Of a stretch of 64,000 nucleotides of DNA, positions 56,666-64,000 are shown one piece after another; the stretch's first letter is position 1, and each line of letters begins with the position of its first letter. This DNA is from Corynebacterium sp. CNJ-954 (GTDB lineage: Bacteria; Actinomycetota; Actinomycetes; Mycobacteriales; Mycobacteriaceae): the NCBI RefSeq assembly GCF_001942345.1, contig NZ_MKKI01000001.1, forward strand, positions 62,001 through 126,000. The letters are read 5' to 3'. Under the pieces are notes generated by a model. It had not been told where the DNA came from. It ran no database searches and worked only from the letters and a program-made list of their open reading frames with translations. Made by a program: the position numbers and the translations under genes.

Positions 56666-57930
56666 ATGATCGCCGTGAGCATTACCGTCCGCCCACGCAG
56701 TGAGGACGCCCGCACCGTCGAGGCGACCATCGCCGACACCGTGCCCGTCGCCGAACTGATTCCTCACCTCGTCGACGCCGTACCCGGCGAGGTCTGGCGA
56801 CTGTCCGGTCCGCTCGGCGTACTGCGACCCGAACACACGCTCGCCGACAGTGCGGTCCGTCCCGGCGAACGACTCACCCTCGACAAGGACGGTCTGCCCC
56901 CTCCACCGGTCGACGACGTCGGGCACCTGACTACAACGGTGGCCGCCTCGCCCGCCGTCTGGGTCGCAGCCCTCGTCGCCGCCGTGGTGTGTGCCGTGTC
57001 CTGGGCGCCGGTGTGGGACACCGGAGATCAGATCCACTGGCATCCGCTGGACATCAGCGACACCGCACGGGGTCTGATGGAGGGCACGGACCGCACAGGA
57101 CCACTGCCCGTCATCGTCGCGTTGCTGCTCGCCACACTGGCAGCCGCCGCCGGGTCGCTGGCCGACCGACGCTATGTCAGCGTCGCCGCTGTCCTCGGAT
57201 TCGGCCTCGGCCTGCAGGTCAACGTCCTGACTGCCTGTGTGCTCTCTGCTCTGGCAGTGTGGCGCGGTGGTGTCGTCCGCACCGTGACCGTGGGGCTGTC
57301 GCTGGCTGCGTCCGTCAACGTCGCTCCCGGGCTGACGACGCTGCTCGCCGTGGTCGCATTGACATTCTCCGGGCAGCTCGCCGTCGGGCTGGCGGGTATC
57401 GCACTTCCCCGTATTCCGGCGACCGGGCTCTTCACCGCCGCCTCCGGCCCGTCCACCGGACCACGCGCCGCACGCGGCAGAACCGGCCCCACCGGATCAG
57501 CCGAAGCCGCGGCTACCCGCGCGCTGCGCATCCACCCCGCGATCGTGATGACCTGCTGCATCGTCATCCTCGCCGGCGCGTCCAGCTCCTGCCACCGGGG
57601 CATGAGGCCGCCCCGGGACGGTTCCTGGGGTGGACGGAGGCAGCCCTGCTTGCCGTCGGCGTGGTAGGTCTCTCCGCCCGGGCGACCCGTCCGGTCCATG
57701 CCGTGACCGTGACACTCACCGCCACCCTGCTCGTGCTCTGGGTCGCTCTCCATCTTCCGTCACCCTGGATGCTGGTGGCGTTGGCTCCCACCGCCCTCCC
57801 TGCCGTACGGGTCACCTCGCCCCTGGCTGGGCGGGTCCTCGACATCCTCGAGACGCTTGCATTCACCACCTGTGTACCGCTGCTGATCACGACGACAGGA
57901 ATCTTCGACGTCGTGAGGGGTATCGGATGA
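56666..57930 (+). CDS. eccD: ESX membrane channel protein EccD, frame broken by one missing base
   Basis: EccD has an N-terminal ubiquitin-like domain (IAVSITVRPRSEDARTVEAT ... VRPGERLTLDKDGLP, about residues 1-80) followed by many membrane helices, which form the ESX channel vestibule. At GGGG 57597-57600 the frame is lost; after one added base the protein reads CHRGHEAAPGRFLGWTEAAL and continues to a stop at 57930, giving 421 aa. Start ATG has CAGGGGGAAG upstream. Its stop overlaps mycP (ATGA). The break is the same single-base type as in the essential genes of this window. Confidence 0.85.
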
Positions 57931-59042
57931 CCGGGGACCGGAAGACGCCGGGGAAACGCACTGCCGGAGCAGTGCTGCTCACCATGCTGTTGTTGTCCAC
58001 GGTGCCGGTCCCGTCGTCCGGTTCCCGGCCCCGCTGCGACCGACCGGTGTTCGGTGACGCGATTCCCCTGGACGTGGACCTCCCCCACGATCTGTCGACC
58101 GGTCGCGACGTCGGTGTCGCGGTTGTCGACACCGGTGCATCCGCCCCGGGCGTCGTCGCCGACCGACCCGGGGACCGGGACAGTTGTCTGTTGCACGGTA
58201 CCGCCGTCGCAGGCACGCTACGCACCGTCGCGCCCGCCAGCCGGATCGTGTCGGTCCGTCAGGGGGACGGCGACCACGACACCACGGTCGCTGACCTGGT
58301 CACCGCACTCGACCGCGCACGCGCCACCGCCGCGGACCACGGGGTCAGGATCGTGAACATCTCCGTCATCGCCTGTGACGACACCGCCGAGCTCCGCACC
58401 TCAGTCGCCGCCGCAGAAGATGCCGGGCTCCTGCTCATTGCCGCCGCGGGAAACGCCGGGCAGTGCCAGGACGGGCAGGTGCCCTATCCCGCGGCGCTCC
58501 CGGAAGTACTCACCGTCGGTGGGATCGATGCCCGGCACACCGACGACCTCAACGCCGGACGCCGCCCCGCCGACTACTCCGTTCCCGGCAGTTGGGTCGA
58601 CCTCTACGCACCCGGCGGACCGGTCTCCGCCGTCGTCGAGAACACGGGAGACCTGCAGAACAGGACCATCGTCGATGACCCGGCCCCGTTCACCGGAACG
58701 AGTTTCGCCGCCCCTGTCGTCGCCGGTGCCGCCGCCCTGGTGTGGCAGGTACGCCCGGAGTTCTCTGCGGCCCAGGTCCGCTCACTGCTGATCGCCACCG
58801 CAGACCAGGGGGTGGTACCGGTAGTTTCGCCGGCGCGCGCGGTCGGTGCAGCCATGGATGCAGGCTCGGATGCGGGCGTGAACAGGACGGACGGACCGCA
58901 ACCGACGCGGTACGAGGTCCCGACGGAAGTGAGCGTGTCGCGGCCCGTCTCCCCTCCCCGGGACCTCCGCATTCCGCTTCTCCTCGCGGGGACCGTCCTG
59001 ATCGCTCTCTTCACCGGTGTCATACTGCGATTCCGCAAATAG
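57927..59042 (+). CDS. mycP: Mycosin (ESX subtilisin-like protease) MycP
   Basis: The 371-aa protease has a signal peptide (RTAGAVLLTMLLLSTVPVPS), the catalytic Asp in VAVVDTGASA, His in LLHGTAVAGTLR, oxyanion Asn in AAAGNAGQCQ and Ser in FTGTSFAAPVVAG. A C-terminal membrane helix (RIPLLLAGTVLIALFTGVIL) ends in basic residues. Mycosins stabilise the ESX complex and cleave substrates on the periplasmic side. Its start overlaps the eccD stop. Confidence 0.93.
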   Translation: MTGDRKTPGKRTAGAVLLTMLLLSTVPVPSSGSRPRCDRPVFGDAIPLDVDLPHDLSTGRDVGVAVVDTGASAPGVVADRPGDRDSCLLHGTAVAGTLRTVAPASRIVSVRQGDGDHDTTVADLVTALDRARATAADHGVRIVNISVIACDDTAELRTSVAAAEDAGLLLIAAAGNAGQCQDGQVPYPAALPEVLTVGGIDARHTDDLNAGRRPADYSVPGSWVDLYAPGGPVSAVVENTGDLQNRTIVDDPAPFTGTSFAAPVVAGAAALVWQVRPEFSAAQVRSLLIATADQGVVPVVSPARAVGAAMDAGSDAGVNRTDGPQPTRYEVPTEVSVSRPVSPPRDLRIPLLLAGTVLIALFTGVILRFRK

Positions 59043-59118
59043 GCCTCACCGGGCCCGTTACGACCGGTGAGTGTGGCCCTGCAGACCTCCGCGTCATGTC
59101 ATTCAGCCCTTCAGCCAT

Positions 59119-60303
59119 TCAGTGCCCTGCCACACCTGCCAGGGTCCGGCTCGCCCGCTCCTCCGACAGCACGCCTCCGTCTGGCAGCGCCTCCACCACC
59201 CTGAACGCCACCATGGTCGGCTCGCCTGCCCCCTCGTCCTCACCGAGAAGCCCGAGGACGTGGAGGTCCTCTACTGCAGTCACCGAATACCGCACACCCG
59301 TCTCACTGACCAGGATGAATCCTCGTTCCGTGAGGACGGTGGAGGTTCCCCGCGGACCGACGAAATGAACATCCGGTGTCGGCAGCCCGGCTCCGGTGGC
59401 CTCCAGGTCCCCGGCAGCCACGACATGCTCGCCGATGCACACCTCTCCCAGTTCCGTACCACCCGCCAGGTCCAGGTCGACGGGCACGTGGGCGAGTGCG
59501 GCAGTACCGGTGACTTCCGGCTGGGACAACAGGGTGGGCAGGCTGTCGTTGGCCGGTGGTGGTGCGAGTGCCTCGGCGATGGCACGCCGTGCGCCGGTGA
59601 CCTCCGCGACACCGTCCTCTCCGGTGAGGAAGACCCGGTCACCGGTGTGCACCGTGTGTCGCAACGATGTCAGGGCCACGTCCGGCCCCCGGTCCAGGAC
59701 ACCGAGGACGTCGTCGGGGACGGGTACCGGCGTCGCCCCGAGGGCCCTGGCCAGGACAGGCCCGTCGGACAGCAGGAGCCTCCTGCCGTCGACAGCCAGC
59801 CACAGCCCCGACGGAGCATCCAGCACCACCGGTCCGACATCCGGGAGAGAGGATGTCGCGACAACACCGTGTGCACACCGGGCCCAGGACGACTCCGGGG
59901 CCGGCACCAGTCCCGGAGCGTCCGGGATACCGAGGGCAGGCCCCGTGTCGAAGCGCCCCAGCTGGTCGGAGGTCGACCGCGTGACGTCGTCGGCGGCCCC
60001 GAGCAGCAGCCGACCCGAAGCGACGTTGGTCACCGGGTGGAAAGCCTCGCCGACCCGGACATGCAATGTACCGGATTCATCGGCCACGAGGCCCGCGTCG
60101 TCGATGGCGGGCTGCGGACGCAGCATCGCCACCAGCAGCATCCCACCCGTGACGAGCAGCGTCAGCAGAACGCCGACGCCGGTCGCCCGGCGTTGGGTGC
60201 GAAGTGGATCCTGCGCCATGCGCGCGTCACCGGTGACCAGCGCCAGTTCCGTCCGGCGCAGCAGAAATGCGTAGCCCGACACCTGCAGGCCTGTAGTCCT
60301 CAT
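59119..60303 (-). CDS. eccB: ESX core component EccB
   Basis: The 394-aa protein begins with the EccB signature TTGLQVSGYAFLLRRTELAL, then one membrane helix (GVGVLLTLLVTGGMLLVAML, about residues 42-61) and a periplasmic domain of repeated segments (AFHPVTNVASGRLLLG; WARCAHG). EccB bridges the channel to the cell wall. ATG at 60303 has a strong GGGGGA ribosome binding site just upstream. It is convergent with mycP and divergent from the unknown 273-aa gene. Confidence 0.9.
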   Translation of the reverse strand: MRTTGLQVSGYAFLLRRTELALVTGDARMAQDPLRTQRRATGVGVLLTLLVTGGMLLVAMLRPQPAIDDAGLVADESGTLHVRVGEAFHPVTNVASGRLLLGAADDVTRSTSDQLGRFDTGPALGIPDAPGLVPAPESSWARCAHGVVATSSLPDVGPVVLDAPSGLWLAVDGRRLLLSDGPVLARALGATPVPVPDDVLGVLDRGPDVALTSLRHTVHTGDRVFLTGEDGVAEVTGARRAIAEALAPPPANDSLPTLLSQPEVTGTAALAHVPVDLDLAGGTELGEVCIGEHVVAAGDLEATGAGLPTPDVHFVGPRGTSTVLTERGFILVSETGVRYSVTAVEDLHVLGLLGEDEGAGEPTMVAFRVVEALPDGGVLSEERASRTLAGVAGH

Positions 60304-60444
60304 AGAGAATCCCCCTGTTGTTCCCCCGGCACACTGTGCCTATGCTTGCGGATGATACCTCACCCTGCCGCCGACGGAGGGAGATCACGAGGTGATCGTG
60401 GGGGGAAGTGTGGACGATGTGGACAACGAGACAAGGGGGACAAC

Positions 60445-61266
60445 ATGGGGACGTCTGTGCGTGCAGGGGTGGTCTCAGCCGTACGCCGGTACCACCGGCA
60501 GGTGCATGGTGGCGGTGGCGACCAGCCACTGGCGTGGTTCCGGGTGCATGTGCCGCACCCGCGGCTGTGGAGGGCCCCGCAGCACGACGCCGCCGAGGCA
60601 CCCGCCGTGGCACCAGTGGTGCTGGACCAGCCGGTACGCCACCGCCTGGTCGAAGGCCTGCGTATGGGCGGCGGTGATGATGAGCTGGTGACGGCAAGTG
60701 CCCCGGCACCGCGTGCGACCTCCACGGTGGAGCGTTCCTACGCCGGGATGGCCTCCCTGCTCCGCATGTCCTCGCACTGCCTGGTCGGTGTTCCGGAGGA
60801 GGTGGCCGACCGGATGCGATGGGCCGCCACAGGGTGTGGCCTGCTGGCGTCACGGCTGGACGGTCTGCCTGTCGGAGCCCGCGTCCGTACGCCCGCCGAG
60901 GATGTCCGGAGCCCGCTGCAGGTGACCACGTTACCGGGGTGGGTCATCGGAACGGACGCCTACGGCGAGCCCGTCGTCCTGTACCTACCACCGGGAACCA
61001 CGACACTGTTGCGGGGCGCCACCGCCGAGGTGGTGTCCCTGACCATTCCGCCGTCAGGACGGGTGGTCGGTGAGGACGTCATACTGTCCACGACGATCGC
61101 CGGATGGGAGGCTGCCTGGCATCCACAGCTCTGCCGGGTGGTGGTCGACACCGACGGCGACCTGGAAGAGGGATGCCTACCGGACGTCGTCGTCGATCTG
61201 ACCGCCGGAACGGTGAGGAGCGGCGGGACGACGGTGGGCATCACCCCGTTACCGCTGCGGACGTGA
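60445..61266 (+). CDS. Unrecognised ESX-locus protein
   Basis: The 273-aa protein has no signal peptide and no membrane helix. It has a helical middle (LLRMSSHCLVGVPEEVADRM) and a beta-rich C-terminal part (VRSPLQVTTLPGWVIGTDAY and TAEVVSLTIPPSGRVVG). It may be a cytosolic ESX partner, comparable in size to EspG chaperones, but no motif proves this. ATG at 60445 has AAGGGGGA just upstream, which excludes a longer reading through the region antisense to eccB. It is divergent from eccB across a 141-bp gap. Confidence 0.6.
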   Translation: MGTSVRAGVVSAVRRYHRQVHGGGGDQPLAWFRVHVPHPRLWRAPQHDAAEAPAVAPVVLDQPVRHRLVEGLRMGGGDDELVTASAPAPRATSTVERSYAGMASLLRMSSHCLVGVPEEVADRMRWAATGCGLLASRLDGLPVGARVRTPAEDVRSPLQVTTLPGWVIGTDAYGEPVVLYLPPGTTTLLRGATAEVVSLTIPPSGRVVGEDVILSTTIAGWEAAWHPQLCRVVVDTDGDLEEGCLPDVVVDLTAGTVRSGGTTVGITPLPLRT

Positions 61267-61310
61267 CTGGGGGGAGCACGGGGAGCACGGGGACTGTTCC
61301 CACGGTCAGC

Positions 61311-61316
61311 TACGCT
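61311..61316 (+). promoter_or_regulatory. -10 hexamer of the transporter gene at 61324
   Basis: TACGCT ends seven nucleotides before ATG 61324, a leaderless arrangement. Upstream are two copies of GGGGAGCAC. Confidence 0.35.
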
Positions 61317-61323
61317 GACGGCA

Positions 61324-62316
61324 ATGGATAACTTCGTGGCGTGGATGGAGCGGCATCAGATTGCCCTGTATCTCGGCGCTCTCCTGGTCGGAGGCGTGGT
61401 CGGTACCGCACTCCCCCGTGCGGACAGAGGTTTTGCGTCCGCGGTGAATCCGGTGCTCACGCTGCTGCTCTACGCGACATTCCTGGGAATCCCGCTCCGG
61501 GGCGCACTGGCGACGCTGCGGGACAAGAGGTTCCTGGCCACCGTCGCCGTGGTGAACTTCGTACTGGCACCCCTGGTGGCGTGGCTGGTGACCAGGCCCG
61601 TGTCCGGTGACGACGTCCTGCTGGTCGGGGCATTGTTCGTCCTGCTCACACCGTGCATCGACTATGTCATCGTGTTCACCGGTTTGGCCGGCGGGGCCGC
61701 CGACAGGTTGCTGGCCGCGGCCCCTTTCCTGATGCTGGCACAGATGGTGCTCCTCCCGGTCTTCCTGTGGGTCCTGCTCGGGGAGGACGTGGTCGCGGAA
61801 TTTGACGCCGCACCCTTCGTCGAGGCGTTCGTGGTGCTGATACTGCTGCCGTTGTGCGCCGCCGGACTGACCCAGGCCGTCCCGGGTCAGACGGGCCGTA
61901 GGGTCCGGGCCGCGGTGGGTGGGGCCATGGTCCCGCTGATGATGCTCACCCTCGCCGTGGTTGTCGCTTCGCAGATCGCCGAGGTGAACCGGCAGTGGTC
62001 GACACTGATCCGGGTGGTGCCCGTCTACGTGGCGTTCGCCCTGGCGATGACGGCGGTAGGGTGGGTCGCCGGGCGTGGCGCGCGGACGGATGCACCGGGG
62101 CGACGTGCGGTGGTGTTCACCGGGGTGACACGGAACTCACTGGTGGTGCTGCCGTTGGTGCTTGCCCTGCCGGCGGGGTACGCGCTGGCACCGGCGGTGG
62201 TCGTCACCCAGACACTGGTCGAACTGGTGGTCATGGTGATCCTGGTCCGGGTGGTGCCACTCCTGCTTCCGGACCCTGCTCCCGTCAGAGGTGCAGGACG
62301 GCCTGGGCGATCATGA
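61324..62316 (+). CDS. BASS/ACR3-type transporter (arsenite efflux-like)
   Basis: The 330-aa membrane protein has ten hydrophobic helices and the segment LLTPCIDYVIVFTGLAGG, close to the ACR3 'PCIDWVIVF' motif whose Cys binds arsenite. VFTGVTRNSLVVLPLVLALP is a second family signature. Members transport arsenite or organic anions; no ars regulator or reductase lies beside it, so the substrate is uncertain. The 3' end overlaps convergent mgtE by 32 bp. Confidence 0.8.
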   Translation: MDNFVAWMERHQIALYLGALLVGGVVGTALPRADRGFASAVNPVLTLLLYATFLGIPLRGALATLRDKRFLATVAVVNFVLAPLVAWLVTRPVSGDDVLLVGALFVLLTPCIDYVIVFTGLAGGAADRLLAAAPFLMLAQMVLLPVFLWVLLGEDVVAEFDAAPFVEAFVVLILLPLCAAGLTQAVPGQTGRRVRAAVGGAMVPLMMLTLAVVVASQIAEVNRQWSTLIRVVPVYVAFALAMTAVGWVAGRGARTDAPGRRAVVFTGVTRNSLVVLPLVLALPAGYALAPAVVVTQTLVELVVMVILVRVVPLLLPDPAPVRGAGRPGRS

Positions 62317-63643
62317 AGTAGACGATCAGGCCTGCCGCGTCGACGAAGGTGCTGATGAAGGGGTTGGAGAACACCGCGGGATCCGCCCGGAGCGCACGGG
62401 CGATCATCGGCATGATGCCGCCGATGGTCGCGGCCATCGTGCAGACCGCCAGAAGAGTCAGCCCGATGATCAGGCCCACGGACGGATCGTAGATGACGGT
62501 GGTGACCACACCACCGAGCAGCCCGAGGAGTGCCCCCAACGACATCCCCACACCAAGTTCGCGGAGAAGCACCTTCCACACGTCCTTGGGCCGCACGTCA
62601 CCCAACGCCAGTGCACGGGTCACGGTCGTGGCTGCCTGGTTGCCGGTGTTGCCGCCGGTGCCGATCATCAGGGGCATGAACAGGGCGAGCACCGTGACCT
62701 GCTCCAGTGTCGCCTCAAACACCGACAGCACCTGGACGGTCAGCGTCGCGCCGATGGCGAGCACCAGGAGCCAGATGATGCGCGAGCTCACCAGCGAACG
62801 CACAGGCGTGGCGAGGTACGGACGACGCAACGGTTCCACACCACCCTGACGTGCCGCGTCCTCGGTCTCCTCGTGCTCCAGGATCCTTGCCGCATCGTCG
62901 ATGGTGAGCATGCCGACGAGGCGGTCTTCCCGATCAACGATAGGCAGTGCGAGGAATCCGAGTTCGGCGCAGCGCCGGGCCGCGGCCTCCGCCGTCTCGT
63001 ACGCGGTCATGGCGCTGACGTCCTGCATGATCTCCGAGATTCCGACCTCAGGATCAGAACGCAGCAGGTCACGGAGGCTGACGACACCGGTCAGGTGCCG
63101 GCTGCCGTCCAGGACCGGGAGGGTGTACACGGTCTCTGCGTCATCGAGCTGGGCATGGACCCGCTGAAGAGCCTGTCCCACTGTGGCGTCGACCCGGGTG
63201 GAGACGTACTCGGGGGTCATACGCCGACCGGCGGATCCTTTCGGGTACCCGAGCACCTCCGAGGTCAGTTGCCGGTCCTTCGTGGACAGCCCGTGGAGCA
63301 GCCGCGGGGCCAACGCGGCAGGGAGTTCGTCGAGCAGCCACACCCGGTCGTCCGGGTCGAGGTCGCTGAAGATCGTGGCCACCTCACCGTCCCTGAGCCC
63401 CTGGATCAGGTCGCGCTGGAGGGCGGGCGAGAAGCGCTCGAAGACCTCGATAGCGTTGTCCTTGGGCAACAGCCGGTAGACGAGGGCCCGCTGTTCGATC
63501 GGCAGACGCTCCAGGAGCGCCGTGACCTGTTCAGCGGACAGCGGTGTGACAGTGTCGACGATGCCGGTGAAGTTCTTGGCCTCCACCAGCTCCTCGACGG
63601 TGTCGGTGAGATCGATCGCGTCGATGATCTGCTGTGTGTTCAT
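62285..63643 (-). CDS. mgtE: Magnesium transporter MgtE
   Basis: The 452-aa Mg2+ channel has an N-terminal superhelical domain (PIEQRALVYRLLPKDNAIEVF), a CBS pair (MTPEYVSTRVDATVGQALQR and YETAEAAARRCAELGFLALP), a plug helix and five membrane helices with the selectivity segment MPLMIGTGGNTGNQAATTV. Mg2+ sensing by the N and CBS domains gates the channel. ATG at 63643 begins MNTQQIIDAID; a longer frame is possible but lacks support. Confidence 0.93.
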   Translation of the reverse strand: MNTQQIIDAIDLTDTVEELVEAKNFTGIVDTVTPLSAEQVTALLERLPIEQRALVYRLLPKDNAIEVFERFSPALQRDLIQGLRDGEVATIFSDLDPDDRVWLLDELPAALAPRLLHGLSTKDRQLTSEVLGYPKGSAGRRMTPEYVSTRVDATVGQALQRVHAQLDDAETVYTLPVLDGSRHLTGVVSLRDLLRSDPEVGISEIMQDVSAMTAYETAEAAARRCAELGFLALPIVDREDRLVGMLTIDDAARILEHEETEDAARQGGVEPLRRPYLATPVRSLVSSRIIWLLVLAIGATLTVQVLSVFEATLEQVTVLALFMPLMIGTGGNTGNQAATTVTRALALGDVRPKDVWKVLLRELGVGMSLGALLGLLGGVVTTVIYDPSVGLIIGLTLLAVCTMAATIGGIMPMIARALRADPAVFSNPFISTFVDAAGLIVYFMIAQAVLHL

Positions 63644-64000
63644 GCTGGGTCCTAACCGGGTTACCGTGTGTCTCTCACATCGTGGCGGGGTGTCGCGCCC
63701 ACGCGTGCACACGGCTCGGGTCAGGTCAGATCAACCATCCGTACTGCAAGGAAGGCGCGTTGCAATGACTGCAATGACTGCAATGTCTGTCAGGGGAACT
63801 GTCACTGTTCACGATTCCTCACCTGCCTTCCCTGTCTGTCGGGTCACACCTCGGGGTGCCCCGGGTCGTTACGGGTTGTCTCGGGTTGTCTCGGTCCGCG
63901 ACTACCGTGCCACAGAAGTCCTTCTGGCTCAAAGCCGACGACCGCTGTCGCCCCCGGACTCAGGCGGCTGCCCGACGGGACCCCGCCGGTCCCGGGTGAC
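63644..64000. other. 357 bp at the right edge, no supported gene
   Basis: The region holds three 9-bp direct repeats (TGCAATGAC, last copy with one change, 63761-63787) and a doubled GGGTTGTCTC near 63872. An ATG at 63765 behind AAGGAAGG (63748-63755) opens a frame to the window end, but its translation (MTAMTAMSVRGTVTVHDSS) matches nothing known and has poor codon character. It is likely the mgtE upstream region. Confidence 0.4.

Noticed and set aside
59071..60444. Plus-strand frame running through the region opposite eccB into the 273-aa gene
   Set aside because: eccB is clearly coded on the other strand and a ribosome binding site marks the real start at 60445.
63765..64000. Partial plus-strand gene at the right edge
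   Set aside because: A ribosome-binding-like AAGGAAGG and an ATG exist, but the translation begins with repeat-derived residues and resembles no family; evidence is too weak.

Overview
The window is a high-GC actinobacterial chromosome segment, most likely Corynebacterium. The evidence is gene content: the rplM-rpsI-glmM block embedded in a type VII (ESX) secretion locus, the guaA / guaB3 / guaB / sigD-rsdA / WhiB / groES-groEL1 neighbourhood, FadR-type LldR next to lldP-lldD, and DUF5319 and AMIN-like lipoproteins. Many start codons also sit 6-9 nt behind a TANNNT hexamer, as in leaderless actinobacterial genes. The species cannot be fixed from the sequence alone.

Layout. 1-10160: peptidases and hydrolases (M18 aminopeptidase fragment, S9 peptidase, a carboxylate-amine ligase/ATP-grasp fusion, two tandem C1 aminopeptidases, a PHB-depolymerase-like esterase, a secreted lipase). 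10182-12571: a compact two-gene unit (EspI/MinD-like ATPase and a divergent DUF559-like nuclease-fold protein) bracketed by 81-bp inverted repeats, each carrying three AAGTGTTACCA-type sites at identical spacing. 12605-23615: the SOS mutasome (dnaE2, imuB, imuA, with LexA boxes) interleaved with a XRE/cupin regulator, the metQNI methionine importer, a lipoprotein and a sucrase/ferredoxin-like protein. 23682-30188: purine synthesis (guaA, guaB3, guaB) and a Na/phosphate symporter behind a PHO-box-like repeat. 30389-35044: DUF5319 protein, sigD-rsdA, a WhiB regulator and groES-groEL1 with a CIRCE element. 35041-41297: t6A and cell-wall genes, including tsaB-rimI-tsaD and alr-tsaE fusions and glmS. 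42414-61266: ESX locus, split by glmM-rpsI-rplM and by a lactate operon (lldR, lldP-lldD). 61324-63643: an ACR3/BASS-type transporter and mgtE.

How the parts work together. EccB, EccC, EccD, MycP, EsxA, EsxB and an Rv3446c-like protein make most of a type VII secretion machine. The transcription units led by the 105-aa EspC-like protein and by esxB share a near-identical 30-bp upstream element, so they are probably co-regulated although housekeeping genes lie between them. ImuA, ImuB and DnaE2 form one translesion-synthesis machine, and both of their transcription units have a LexA-type palindrome.

Data caution. Six genes (dnaE2, the AMIN lipoprotein, nptA, glmM, rplM, eccD) are each broken by what looks like one missing base in or beside a G or C run. 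glmM and rplM are normally essential and regain exactly normal lengths (448 and 147 aa) when one base is restored, so consensus errors are the simplest explanation. These genes are annotated across the break.
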